Positions 46,621 through 58,099 of a stretch of 64,000 bases of DNA are shown one piece after another; position 1 is the stretch's first letter; each line of letters starts with the position of its first letter. The notes under the pieces were generated by a model. It did not search any database and had not been told where the DNA came from. It saw only the letters and a program-made list of their open reading frames with translations. A program made the position numbers and the translations under genes. The stretch covers positions 1-64,000 of the forward strand of contig CAMRHE010000458.1 in NCBI GenBank assembly GCA_947044405.1, written 5' to 3'. Source of the stretch: Leptodactylus fallax (lineage: Eukaryota > Chordata > Amphibia > Anura > Leptodactylidae).

Positions 46621-47722
46621 ACGGACACCAGTATATTGTTTTTCTAGCACATTGTAATCTTGATTTGTTATGTCTATTACTGTTGTATCCCATAATGTTA
46701 ATGGACTGAATAGCCCATTCAAAAGGACCTTAATGTGGCAGGAAATGCTCCACTGAAAGAGTGACTTAAGTTGCCTGCAAGAAACCCACATTTATAGCAA
46801 ACACCCTCCCATTTTGGCTCATCATAAGTTTTCATTTGTAATCCATTCCTCATTCTGCAAAAAGAAATGAGAGGTACTAATAGCATTTAATTCCTCTCTT
46901 GCTGTCAAACAGTGGATCCTCTGAGTAAATTTGTGATAGTGATATGTACGATCAACAACAAACTGTACACTATAGACATCATTTATGCCCCCTAAAAAAA
47001 CAGCTTGCATTTGTTAAAGTTTTAAAAATAATATGGAGGATAAGTAAATACCACGTACTCTGGAGTTTACAGATCGCTATCTCTGGGCTCCTTTCTGTGG
47101 CAGACGTCCCTGTATGATATCTGGAGACTCCAACACTCAACAGAACATGATTATACATTTTACTCTGAGATGTATAAGACACACTCCACAACTGATATGA
47201 TGGTAACAGACAAATAGCTACTGGACACAGTAGAGAACACCTTTATCGGTGACATACACTGGTCCGATTATGCTCCTGTCCCTTTTTCTGTATCTGAGGA
47301 GTTCCCTAAGGTTTCAGATTTTGTGTGCAGAGCAAACATGTGGATCCCATCACGCCCCAAATATGCCTTTATCATAGAGGAATACAACCCCAATTCAATG
47401 AAGTTGGGATGTTATGTAAAACATAAATAAAAACAGAATACAATGATTTCAAAATCTTTTTCAACCTATATTGAATTGAATACACTACAAAGACAAGATA
47501 TTTAATGTTCAAATGGATAAACTTAGTTTTTTTTGCAAATATTCACTCATTTTGAATTTGTTGCTGGGACAGGGGCAACAAAAGACTGGGAAAGTTGAGG
47601 AATGCTCAAAAAACACCTGTTTGGAGCATTCCAGAGGTGAACAGGTTAATTGGAAACAGGTGAGTGTCATGATTGGGTATAAAGGGAGCATCCCCGAAAG
47701 GCTCAGTCGTTCACAAGCAAGG

Positions 47723-49355
47723 ATGGGGCGAGATTCACCACTTTGTGAACAACTGCGTGAGCAAATAGTCCAACAGTTTAAGAACAATGTTTCTCAACAT
47801 ACAATTGCAAGGAATTTAGGGATTTCATCATCTACAGTCCATAATATCATCAAAAGATTCAGAGAATCTGGATAAATCTCTGCAAGGCCGAAAACCAACA
47901 TTGAATGCCCATGACCTTCGATCCCTCAGGCGGCACAGCATTAAAAATCAACATCATTCTGTAATGGATATTACCACATGGGTTCAGGAACACTTCAGAA
48001 AACCATTGTCAGTGAACACAGTTCGTCGCTACATCTACAAGTGCAAGTTAAAACTCTACCATATAAAGCGAAAGACATATACAGTTGAAAGCAGAAGTTT
48101 ACATACACTATATAAAAAGACACATATGCATGTTTTTCTCACTATCTAACATGAAATCAAAATAAACCTTTCCCATTTTAGGTCAATTAGGATTACCAAA
48201 ATGATTTATATTTGCCAAATGCCAGAATAATGAGAGAGAGAGAATTTTTAAGGCATTTTTATTACTTTCTGCAAAGACAAGTTTACATACATTTCATTAG
48301 TATTTGGTACCATTTCCCTTAAACTGTATGACTTGGGTCAAACATTTTGGATATCCTTCCACAAGCTTCTCACAATAGTTGGTAGGAATTTGGGCCCATT
48401 CCTCCTGACAGAACTGGTGTAACTGAGCCATGTTTGTAGGCCGCCTTGCTCGTACCTGCCTTTTCAGTTTTGCCCATTTTCAATAGGATTGAGATCAGGG
48501 CTTTGTGATGGCCACTCCAAAAGAATGACTTTGTTATCCTTAAGCCACTTTGTAACCAGTTTGGCAGTATGCTTCGGGTCGTTGTCCATTTGGAAGACCC
48601 ATTTGCGCCCAAGCTTTAACTTCCTGGCTGATGTCTTGAGATGTTGCTTCAGCATTACTACATAATGTTCTTTCCTCATGATGCCATCTATTTTGTGAAG
48701 TGCACCAGTCCCTCCTGCAGCAAAACAACCCCACAACATGATGCTGCCATCCTGGGACCGAGCTCATCTGAAATGGACTGACGCAAAGTGGAAAAGTGTC
48801 CTGTGGTCTGATGAGGCCACATTTCATTGTTTTTGGAAATCATGGACGTCGTGTCCTCCGGGCCAAAGAGGAGAAGGACTGTCCGGATTATCTGCTCAAA
48901 GTTCAAAAGCCAGCATATCTGATGGTATGAGGGTGTGATAGTCCCTGTGGCATGGGTAACTTGCATATCTGTGAAGGCACCATTAATGCTGAAAGGTACT
49001 TACAGGTTTTGGAGCAACATATGCTGCCATCCAAGCAACGTCTTTTTCAGGGACGTCCCTGCTTATTTCAGCAAGACAATGCCAAGCCACATTCTGCATG
49101 TGTTACAACAGCGTGGCTTCGTAGTAAAAGAGTGCGGGTACTGCCTGCAGTCCAAACCTGTCTCCCATTGAAATATGTGGCGCATTATGAAGCGCAAAAT
49201 ACAACAATGGAGACCCCGGACTGTTGAGCAACTGAAGTTGTACATCAAGCAAGAATGGGAAAGAACTCCACCTACAAATCTTCAACAATTTCTGTCCTCA
49301 GTTCCCAAATGTTTATTGAGTGTTAAAAGGAAAGGTGATGTAACACAGTGGTAAA
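47723..49355 (+). pseudogene. Tc1-like transposase, split
   Basis: From the ATG at 47723 the frame gives GRDSPLCEQLREQIVQQFKN and RNLGISSSTVHNIIKRF, then stops at 47873. Later parts are in other frames up to 48075. After the insertion it resumes near 48757 with HLKWTDAKWKSVLWSDEATF and HMLPSKQRLFQGRPCLFQQDNAKPHSACV-type sequence. The end has QEWERTPPTNLQQFLSSVP and KGDVTQW. Confidence 0.82.
48082..48757 (-). mobile_element. Tc1-like element J (Sleeping Beauty-like ends), half only
   Basis: It begins CAGTTGAAAGCAGAAG after TA (48080-48081) and has subterminal A/T-rich repeats. The minus-strand transposase C-terminal half is present (48739-48300): LWGCFAAGGTGALHKIDG, FQMDNDPKHTAKLVTKWL and [11 protein letters not shown] before a frameshift. 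The other half and right end are missing; the host element's transposase resumes directly. Confidence 0.82.
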
Positions 49356-49984
49356 CATGCCCCAGGCCCAGCTTTTTTGGAATGTGTTGCAGGCATAAAA
49401 TTCAAAATGAGTGAATATTTGCAAAAAAACAATAACGTTTATCCGTTTGAACATTAAATATCTTGTCTTTGTAGTGTATTCAATTGAATATAGGTTGAAA
49501 AAGATTTGCAAATCATCGTATTCTGTTTTTATTTATGTTTTACACAACGTCCCAACTTCATTGGAATTGGGGTTATACTTGCATGACTTCTTTCACCATA
49601 ACACACGATCGTTCTCAAGTCCCTTCACTGAGTGGAATGCGCATAAGGTGTTTGTTAGGGGAAAATTTATTACATTGGGGAGTAGATTGAAAAGGGAAAG
49701 GGAGAAAACGATACAAGTATCTAGGAATACCATACACCATATAGAATCCCTAAACAAACAATCCTATACTTTCAACAACACCGTAGCTCTGGCTAAGTAG
49801 AGAGCCTCCCTTTAAAGGCTATTAATGTACCGTTATGAGCATTCTCATTATGAGAAACTCATTAAGTCTATATTCCCAAGACAATAAGACTGGAGACTGA
49901 AACAAAAATCTTAAGGCTAGAATCCCCAATATCAAACACCCTTTTACCAACAAATCTTTACCTTCTCCCAGGGATATAGCCAAC

Positions 49985-50310
49985 GTCTTTAACCCCTTCC
50001 TGACATCCGCCATACTATTACGGTGGATGCCAGGTCTTTAAAGATGGCGGCTGCTCTTATGCAGAGCGGCCACCATAGCTACCGGGTCTCTACTGTAATG
50101 TACAGTGGAGACCTGGCGCTAATGCCCATGATCAGAGTTCGCTCAGATCACATGCATTGCTACCTCTAGCCCCCCCTCCCCAAAGTTTAAAAAAGAAAAA
50201 AAAATGCGGTGGGACCCGGACCTGTACCTTTCTCATTGCGGGAGCTGACCTGTTCCTATGACAGCCAGAGCCTTATGAAAGCTTCCAGGCCTGTCATAGC
50301 AATATTTCTA
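49985..50310. repeat. hairpin-rich repeat, related to 61740-62400
   Basis: It has CATCCGCC paired with GGTGGATG, and CTCTACTGTA with TACAGTGGAG. In reverse complement its order of motifs (GGCCACC, ACCGGGTCTC, GACAGCC, GAGGCTGGTC) is similar to that inside the mariner-type MITE at 61413-62518. Confidence 0.6.
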
Positions 50311-51700
50311 TTGAGGCTGGTCTATGACATCAGCACATCAAGGCTCCATTGGAGAGGCCTTGTTTTTCACAGTTAGGATTCTGCCATTGCATAATTCAAT
50401 TAGGGGGCATCTGCTTCACTGGAACACTCCTGCTCTTCCAACTTGGCTTGCAGCAGTTTATGGACATTCCCTTGTCCATCTCGACATGCCACTTCCTGAG
50501 TGGGCTCTCTCCCCCCTTAGTGGAACCAGTTCCAGGCTGCCTTCTCCGGGCATGACTGATCTTCTGCTATTGAATAGGCATTCTACCTATTCTGAAAGAC
50601 ATTACCTTTGTCCCCAGTTTGCCTGCTTCTTTCATGGATACAAGTTTCCTGATAGGAATCTTTGTGTTCCTATCCCTTGATGGCGCTCTGTTGTAGGCAA
50701 CCTCTGCTTTGTATTACTTCCCAGGGTTCTTCTGCCACATAACTTCCTCCCGATCTCTCAACTTTCTATCTTAGCCTCCAAGGGGCATTGGTTCCTTACG
50801 GCTGCATTTGGGGCTCCCTGATTCATTCATTTATTCATTCTTTTTGGCAGGATGCCTTATCACAGCTCTTGAGTGATCCATTCTGGACCACTCAGTCCTG
50901 GACAGTGGACCTCCAATCAGCTGTGGTTGGTTGGACCCATGGGTCTGGCCTCTACTCCTCCTTTTCAACTATAGCATTTATTCTGTTCTATGGCGGGTCC
51001 TACAAACTAGTCCCACTTTCTTGCGGGACCGCTGTCTACCTTTTCTAAGCTAACTGTCCTCCCAAGCTACATGGTTTTTCTGAACTGCTGATTGCCCCTC
51101 CTCAAGCTTTCGTAGTGGGCGCGCCTTATGACCACCTTGCAGTGTTCTACTTTCTTAGCTACCTCCTCTTGCTGGGTCCAAACTGTTGTCTCCCCCCCAG
51201 CTACATGTGGTCAGACCTAACCTTGTGCGACTTGATGGCAGTAGACATCCACTTGGTCCATCTAGTCTGCCTTTATTTTGGCTTTTCTTTCTTAGAATCT
51301 ATTCAAATTTTTCATCTTAAATTCACTCGCTTTTCACTTGCGTCTCAACCCTCTTCTTGTTCCTCTATGGAGGGTTCATGCTTGGGTTCGGCAAACGTCT
51401 GGGCATCCATCTCTTGAGGGCCCTGGCTTAGTATCTTAAGACATTTGCAGGTCCTGGCTGGTTCTACATTTTATTCTGTGAATCTGAGGGTCCCTGTTGG
51501 GCTCTTCATTCTTCAGGCAGTCATGAGTGATGGCAATCCAACATTGCTCTCCTCTGGGCTGGCGTCAGTATACTCCCCAGGCCCTGCTGGCCCAGAAAGT
51601 GCTTCCTCCTTATTGTCTGAGGTTTAGGCCGATCCGCCTCTCGTGCTGTTGGTCGGCTACAGGGCGTTTGCTCTTCCCACCCTCTGGGATTGCTTTAGGA
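50310..51700. other. gene-free stretch
   Basis: Several frames of 60-118 codons exist but none shows a domain or motif. The text is C/T-rich on the plus strand. It may be non-coding or decayed element sequence; nothing firmer can be said. Confidence 0.5.
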
Positions 51701-51712
51701 CGTCCCATTGTA

Positions 51713-52090
51713 CTGTGTCCCCCAATGACATAAAAGAGAAAATTGGATTTTTGTACTTAATCTGTAAAATTCCTTTCTCGCTGTATTCATTGGGGGACAC
51801 AGATCGCACCATCTGTTTTTTCTGTTCTTGACTGTTGTCCTTGGGTTCTCTTCTTGGGATCAGGACATATTGGTGCTTGCTCCGTGCTTTGTCTTCTCCT
51901 ACTGCTGTTTGTACAAAACTGATTAACTTTCTGTCTGTGGAGAGGGTATATCCCACTTGGGCAGAACAAATACTGTCTTATTTCCTAGTGCCAGCCGCAT
52001 AGTGGCAGAGCCTATACCCATGGTACTGTGTTCCCAAATGAATACAAAGAGAAAAGGATTTTATGGTAAGTACAAAAACCAATTATTTTG
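51713..52090. repeat. CTGTGTCCCCCAATGA inverted and direct repeats
   Basis: A perfect 16-bp inverted repeat lies at 51713-51728 and 51787-51802. A third, imperfect copy starts near 52027 and continues for about 60 bp (GAGAAAAGGATTTTATGG, AAGTACAAAAA) matching the reverse complement of 51735-51802. These resemble element termini found widely in frog genomes (by recall). Confidence 0.6.
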
Positions 52091-52099
52091 GGAATCTCT

Positions 52100-52676
52100 C
52101 ACAGAATTATTTCAGGTGATACTGCTAGTGCAGTTCATTAGACCTGTGGCCAGTATTTGTGGCTGTAATACAGTTCACATAACATAGACATATTATAGCC
52201 ATGTGAACCCAACCTAAGATTTGGGCAGTGCAAATTGGTGCATCTTGAATACAGTATATATTCTAATTTTATACTACCTATTAGTTGGCTTACTATGCAC
52301 CAAAATTTTTCAGCAAACTTTTAGCGCAATTCTGGTGCACATTAGGCATGCTGTTTTCCAAATACTATGTTTCCTTGTTGGACAAGGTAAAAAAAAAGTG
52401 TCTAAGGTTACATGAACTCGAAAGTGTGCATGTGCCAGCTGCATATCCGTATGCTGCCCTTTCTTGCATGGTCCGATTCATTTTTGTCAGTCTGGGCTGC
52501 AAAATGGACAGGTATAGGATCTGACCTGAGTTTTGCCCCGGGCTCATGCCCACATACAATGGCTTGTGAGTATACGTGATATGCGTTTTTTTTGTTTGTT
52601 TGGTTGGTTTTTATTTGCAGTGTGCTAAATGGCCTCAACCTAAAGAAGATTTGACACAATTGAAAAATATTAGATG
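52100..52676. other. gene-free stretch
   Basis: Nothing recognisable; the 3' end leads into the TA target of Tc1-like element K. Confidence 0.55.
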
Positions 52677-52678
52677 TA

Positions 52679-54300
52679 CAGTGCCTTGCGAAAGTATTCG
52701 GCCCCCTTGAACTTTTCAACCTTTTGCCACATTTCAGGCTTCAAACATAAGGATATAAAATTTTAATTTTTTGGTGAAGAATCAATAACAAGTGGGACAA
52801 AATCGTGAAGTGGAACGAAATTTATTGGATATTTTAAACTTTTGTAAAAAATATAAAACTGAAAAGTGGGGCGTGCCAAATTATTCGGCCCCCTTAAGTT
52901 AATACTGTGTAGAGCCACCTCTTGCTGCGATTACAGCTGCAAGTCGCTTGGGGTATGTCTCTATCAGTTTTGCACATCGAGAGACTGAAATTCTTGCCCA
53001 TTCTTCCTTGGAAAACAGCTCGAGCTCAGTGAGGTTGGATGGAGAGCATTTGTGAACAGCAGTTTTCAGCTCTTTCCACAGATTCTCGATTGGATTCATG
53101 TCTGGACTTTGACTTGGCCATTCTAACACCTGGATACGTTTATTTGTGAACCATTCCATTGTAGATTTTGCTTTATGTTTGGGATCATTGTCTTGTTGGA
53201 AGATAAATCTACGTCCCAGTCTCAGGTCTTTTGCAGACTCCGAAAGGTTTTCTTCCAGAATGGTCCTGTATTTGGCTCCATCCATCTTCCCATCAATTTT
53301 AACCATCTTCCCTGTCCCTGCTGAAGAAAAGCAGGCCCAAACCATGATGCTGCCACCACCATGTTTGACAGTGGGGATGGTGTGTTCAGGGTGATGAGCT
53401 GTGTTGCTTTTACGCCAAACATATGTGGCCAAAAAGTTCGATTTTGGTTTCATCTGACCAGAGCACCTTCATCCACATGTTTGATGTGTCTCCCAGGTGG
53501 CTTGTGGCAAACTTTAAACGAGACTTTTTATGGATATCTTTGAGAAATGGCTTTCTTCTTGCCACTCTTCCATAAAGGCCAGGTTTATTCAGTGTACGAC
53601 TGATTGTTGTCCTATGGACAGACTCTCCCACCTCAGCTGTAGATCTCTGCAGTTCATCCAGAGTGATCATGGGCCTCTTGGCTGCATCTCTGATCAGTCT
53701 TCTCCTTGTTTGAGATGAAAGTTTAGAGGGACGGCCGGGTCTTGGTAGATTTGCAGTGGTCTGATACTCCTTCCATTTCAATATGATCGCTTGCACAGTG
53801 CTTCTTGGGATGTTTAAAGTTTGGGAAATCTTTTTGTATCCAAATACGGCTTTAAACTTCTCCACAACAGTATCACGGACCTGCCTGGTGTGTTCCTTGG
53901 TCTTCATGATGCTCTCTGCATTTTAAACAGAACCCTGAGACTATCACAGAGCAGGTGCATTTATACGGAGACTTGATTATACACAGGTGGATTATATTTA
54001 TCATCATCAGTCATTTAGGACAACATTGGATCATTCAGAGATCCTCACTGAACTTCTGGAGTGAGTTTGCTGCACTGAAAGTAAAGGGGCCGAATAATAT
54101 TGTACGCCCCACTTTTCAGTTTTTTATTTTTTTACAAAAGTTTAAAATAACCAATAAATTTCGTTCCACTTCACAATTGTGTCCCACTTGTTGTTGATTC
54201 TTCACCAAAAAATTAAAATTTTATATCCTTATGTTTGAAGCCTGAAATGTGGCAAAAGGTTGAAAAGTTCAAGGGGGCCGAATACTTTCGCAAGGCACTG
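52679..54300 (-). mobile_element. Tc1-like element K
   Basis: Ends CAGTGCCTTGCGAAAG and CTTTCGCAAGGCACTG are perfect over 16 bp, with TA at 52677-52678 and 54301-54302. The inverted repeats extend about 200 bp. One transposase with a single frame break lies inside. Confidence 0.93.
52899..53907 (-). pseudogene. Tc1-like transposase with one frameshift
   Basis: The N-terminal frame (53907-53410) starts MKTKEHTRQVRDTVVEKF and runs through GRPSKLSSQTRRRL to [14 protein letters not shown]. The C-terminal frame (53453-52899) contains [52 protein letters not shown] and ends RGGSTQY. The two overlap at 53410-53453, where a small indel changed the frame. The first D and E of the triad are intact. 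Confidence 0.92.
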
Positions 54301-54309
54301 TATGTCAAC

Positions 54310-55311
54310 AACTGTGGATCACATCCATGTGAATCAATAAATTACGCAATGGGGTATTTAGGAGTTGGAAGTGAACCAAGCAGAATTAGGGATACTCTTG
54401 AGTTGTTGCATAACAATGGCTAACATTTTCTCATCTTAAAAAAGGCATGTCCTACCGTAATGGCAAATCCATAGAAAACTTAATGGTTGTGTGGGAGGTT
54501 AGTATAGGCATTTGGTAGACAGAAACACAGGCCTAGGTTTTTTAACAAGTAAAGGCTTTTATTTATTTTATCCAAAAGGAAAACAGTGGACAAGCTTAAC
54601 CACTTCAGTACTGGGCCAATTTCTCTGGTTCAGGACCAGACATTTTTGGGTTTTGTGTGATTTTGAGGGCTATAACATTTTTATCATTTGGGTTATTCAA
54701 CTAATTTTTGTGTTTTTTTTTTTTGGTGACACATATTTTTATTTATTTTTATGTTGTTTTTATTTTTGTATGTTTTTAAATTTTTTTTATATCCAGGAAA
54801 ATATAATCAAAAGAGAAGGGAAAACGTGTCTGTTTTTCAAATTTCACCTTTTTTTTTTTACTTAATACAAAGTGTTACTAAAAAAAATTTTTTAAATAGT
54901 TTTTCCTCTCCGTTATGGTAATTTTTATTTTGTATTGTGTTGTCAGGGGTGGGGCTAGAACCTGTGATGAGGGTGTGATATTGGTGTATTATTATTTTTT
55001 TTTTTATTATTATTATTTTACTTAAATTTTTTTTAACTTTTCTATTTATTTTATTTTTTTTACATCGCGTCTCCATAAAGTCATAGGCATCTGAACACTA
55101 TTTTTTTTGGTGGGGGAGGCAGAATTCCCCTGTAACTGGGGCTGATACATTTAGCCCCAGTTGCAGGAGGAATGCAGCCTGCTGCCCATGACTGCTGAGC
55201 TGATCTGGGTCTTCTAGGACCCAGCAGCTCTAACAGTTTGTGATACCCAGCACATCACGTGACCACCAGATCAGAGGGGAACCGCATCATGGCAGCTCCC
55301 ATAGCTGTGTA
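54310..55311. other. gene-free A/T-rich stretch
   Basis: T-rich runs from 54715 to 55065 dominate. No gene seen. Confidence 0.6.
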
Positions 55312-55313
55312 TA

Positions 55314-56512
55314 CAGTGCCTTGCAAAAGTATTCATACCCCTTGAACGTTTTCACATTTTGTCACCTTACAACCACAAACTTAAATGTATTTTATTGACA
55401 TTTTAAGTGATAGACCAACACAAAGTAGCACATATTTGTGAAGTGGAATAAAAACGATACATGGTTTTCAAAATTTTAATCAAATACAAATCCGAAAAGT
55501 GTGACATGCAAAAGTATTCAGCCTGCTTATATCAATTCTTTGTAGAGCCACTTTTTGCAGCAATTACAGATGCAACTCTTTTGGGGTATGTCTCAACCAG
55601 CTTTGCGCATCTAGAGACTGAGATTTTTGCCCATTCTTCTTTGGAAATTAGCTCAAGCTCAGCAAGATTGGATGGAGAGTGTCTGTGAGCAGCAATTTTC
55701 ATTTCTTGCCACAGATGCTCAATGGGATTTAGGTCTGGACTTTGACTGGGTCATTCTAACACACGAATATTTGATCTAAACCATTCCACTGTAGCTCTGC
55801 CTGAATGTTTAGGGTTTTCTTCTTGCCACTCTTCCATAAAGGCCAGATTTGTGGAGTATATGACTTATAGTTGTCCTGTGGACAGATTCTCCCACCTGAG
55901 CTGTGGATTTTTGTAGCTCCTCCAGAGTGACCATGGGCCTCTTGGCTGCTTCTCTGACTAGTGCTCTCCTTGCTCGATCTGTTAGTTTAGTTGGACAGCC
56001 ATGTCTTGGTAGGTTTGCAGTTGTAGAATACTTTAACATTTTTGGATAATGGATTGAACAGTGCTCCTTTGGATGTTCAAAGTTTGGGATATAGTTTTAT
56101 AACCTAACCCTGCTTTAAACTTCTCCACAACTTTATCTCTGACCTGTCTGGTGAGTTCCTTGGTCTTCATGATGCCTTCACACAACTGGTGTATTTATAC
56201 TGAGATTAAATTACACACAGCTGGACTCTATTAACTAATTAAGGGACTTTTGAAGGCAATTGATTGCACTGGATTTTATTTAGGGGTATCAGAGTACAGG
56301 GGGATGAATACTTTTGCACGTCACACTTTTCAGAGTTTTATTTGATTAAAATTTTGAAAACCATGTGTCATTTTCGTTCCACTTCACAATTATCTGCTGC
56401 TTTGTGTTAGTCTATCACTTAAAATCTCAGTAAAATACATTTAAGTTTGTGGATGTAAGGTGACAAAATGTGAAAAAAGTTCAAGAGGTATGAATGCTTT
56501 TGCAAGCCACTG
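55314..56512 (-). mobile_element. Tc1-like element L, internally deleted
   Basis: Ends CAGTGCCTTGCAAAAGTA and TTTGCAAGCCACTG are flanked by TA at 55312-55313 and 56513-56514. Same family as element C but about 350 bp shorter. Confidence 0.92.
55540..56170 (-). pseudogene. Tc1-like transposase with internal deletion
   Basis: The 56039-55809 frame gives NLPRHGCPTKLTDRARRALV and EELQKSTAQVGESVHRTT, ending GRVARRKP. It then joins directly, at about 55815, to the region coding the C-terminal third, so the part with WSDETK and KHGGGS is deleted. The C-terminal portion has several stops. Confidence 0.88.
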
Positions 56513-56655
56513 TACAGCGCTCAAAGGGGGTTATTTATCAAATGCGCCTCTTTTCAATGAAATTTTGCGCAGTTGTGCCTTTTGTGCGCCCTTTCAATTT
56601 TTGGTGTGATTTTTTTGCGCCTACATAATAAATAAGGTGCAGACACAGAACAGAA

Positions 56656-56949
56656 TTGGTATTTAAAGAAGCAGAAACAAGTGACTTCTCTGGATCTGCA
56701 AAGATGACTTCAAATCCATTCAGCTTGTCCAATGAAGAGAGGTCCTCTGATTTTTCTGTCTCCGAGCAAACTTTGGCCACAAAATCAAAAAAGAAAAATA
56801 AATTCTTAAAAGAAGAGTGTGGCCAGGTCCGTCACACCCTCTGCCCCCTGCTAGCTACACCTCTGCTCTGCATTCTTAATTCACCCTGCAGCCATGCAAT
56901 TAGCCACTTGAGTTTACAATGCATTTTCAGATTTGACACAAGTAACTGA
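56656..56949 (+). CDS. unidentified 97-codon ORF, possible captured exon
   Basis: I do not recognise it. Residues 5-55 (AETSDFSGSAKMTSNPFSLS, then RSSDFSVSEQTLATKSKKKN) look more protein-like than the rest and end at CAGGTCC, which could be a splice donor. There is no good polypyrimidine acceptor upstream. It could be chance. Confidence 0.15.
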   Translation: MVFKEAETSDFSGSAKMTSNPFSLSNEERSSDFSVSEQTLATKSKKKNKFLKEECGQVRHTLCPLLATPLLCILNSPCSHAISHLSLQCIFRFDTSN

Positions 56950-57240
56950 ATATGATTTATAAAATTGATTTAAATTTTAAGTCTGCTAACTTTTCATAAT
57001 TTTGTGTGTGTTTTATGCTTCTGTAATTGTGTCCTGTAGTCTGCACTTTTTTGTACGTGACTCCCAGACTCGAGCAATTTTGCGTCTTTTTATACGCTTT
57101 TTTATACGCCTTTTTTTAAAAAGGTGCAAATAATAAATCTGGCAAACACATGTTCACCCGAGCGGCCACGCGTACTTTTGTCGCCAAAATCACAAAGTGG
57201 CGGATAAGATATTATCACGTAGAAAAAAGGCGCAAACACT

Positions 57241-57672
57241 TGTGAGTATGTGAGCCAGAGGGCGCTGTGGAGAGACCCAGGCCCAGCCCTGAAAAGGCCC
57301 TCAGCCACACCTTTGGGTGGGGGCGTGTATCTCCAGAAGGCTGGAGAAACCTGCTTGGAGCAGGAAATGGTGGACCAGCCTAGGACAGAAAGGCAGTCTG
57401 TCCCAGAGGGCTTGGATCCAGAGAGGACTTACAAAGACTAAGTCAGGCTCTTATTGCCCCAGAGGCTAGTTAGGGACTCAAGGAGTCAGTGCCCTAACTG
57501 TGGCATAGGTATTTTTGTTGTTTTGCTGTGTTGCAGTTGAGCTGAATAAAGCCACTTTTATGTTTCACTTGGACTGTCTGAACCCTATATTTCCGGCGCC
57601 CAGTACCACGAACCACCGCTGTTGGGACCAGGAGCCTGCCGCCATTTGAGTTTAATTCCCCAAGCTGTCGCA
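57241..57672 (+). repeat. solo LTR, same family as 42598-43034
   Basis: The 432-bp insert starts TGTGAGTATGTG and ends AGCTGTCGCA and is flanked by CACT (57237-57240 and 57673-57676), a 4-bp duplication. It has GAATAAAGCC near 57545 as a polyadenylation signal. It is the inverse of 42598-43034. Confidence 0.88.
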
Positions 57673-58099
57673 CACTTCATAAATCCAACGTTATGGCGAA
57701 AAAGGTGCAGCACCAACGCCTTATTTGCCTACAACTGAATCACCAATGGGATCAAGCCTGAGAAAGTTAAACTATTTGAACGAAATGATGCATGAATCAA
57801 ATCCCTGATTCTACATGTCATTACCCAAAATTATGTTTTGGTGTTGCGGTACTTATAACCACTTGATTCCATGTACCTTTGTGAAAATCAAGAAATAAAC
57901 AAGCATAACCTGCTAATTTTCACTTAAACCTTCTTGTGTGTGCAGTGATCTTTACATATTGATTTACTAATAGAGCACAAGCTGTTGATAAATTTCATAA
58001 ATCCAATGTAACAGCGAAAAAGGCGCAAGAAAGGGCAGCACCAAATTCCAGTCACTTCAGGATCTACATCACTGGTGACACAAAAACCCTCGTGGACAC

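Larger units (their letters stand above)
47395..49575 (+). mobile_element. Tc1-like element I with nested insertion
   Basis: The left end CAACCCCAATTCAATGAAG and right end CTTCATTGGAATTGGGGTT form the inverted termini, with TA at 47393-47394 and 49576-49577. The last base of the right end is changed. It carries a broken plus-strand transposase and the partial element J. Confidence 0.88.
46630..49990 (+). pseudogene. L1-like LINE ORF2 endonuclease region, split by Tc1-like element I
   Basis: From about 46690 translated pieces read NVNGLNSPFKRTLMWQEMLH, SDLSCLQETHIYSKHPP and later GVLIAFNSS and NNKLYTIDIIYAP, matching the start of the apurinic-type endonuclease of L1 ORF2. WSDYAPV follows near 47270. 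After the Tc1-like element (47395-49575) the frame resumes with FTEWNAHKVFVRGKFITLG and a helical linker to about 49990. Stops and frameshifts are frequent. RT is absent. Confidence 0.72.
56520..58060. repeat. dispersed repeat (GCGCC-rich, TTTATCAAATG ends), split by solo LTR
   Basis: It begins near TTATTTATCAAATGCGCC and ends near 57985-58040 with ATAAATTTCATAAATCC. A block of about 45 bp (CATAAATCCAACGTTATGG and a variant) occurs at 57675 and 57995 as direct repeats. The solo LTR at 57241-57672 interrupts it. Confidence 0.55.

Noticed and set aside
50324..50680. 118-codon plus-strand ORF
   Set aside because: No domain, unusual composition bias from C/T-rich sequence and no homologue that I recognise; listed only as part of a gene-free stretch.
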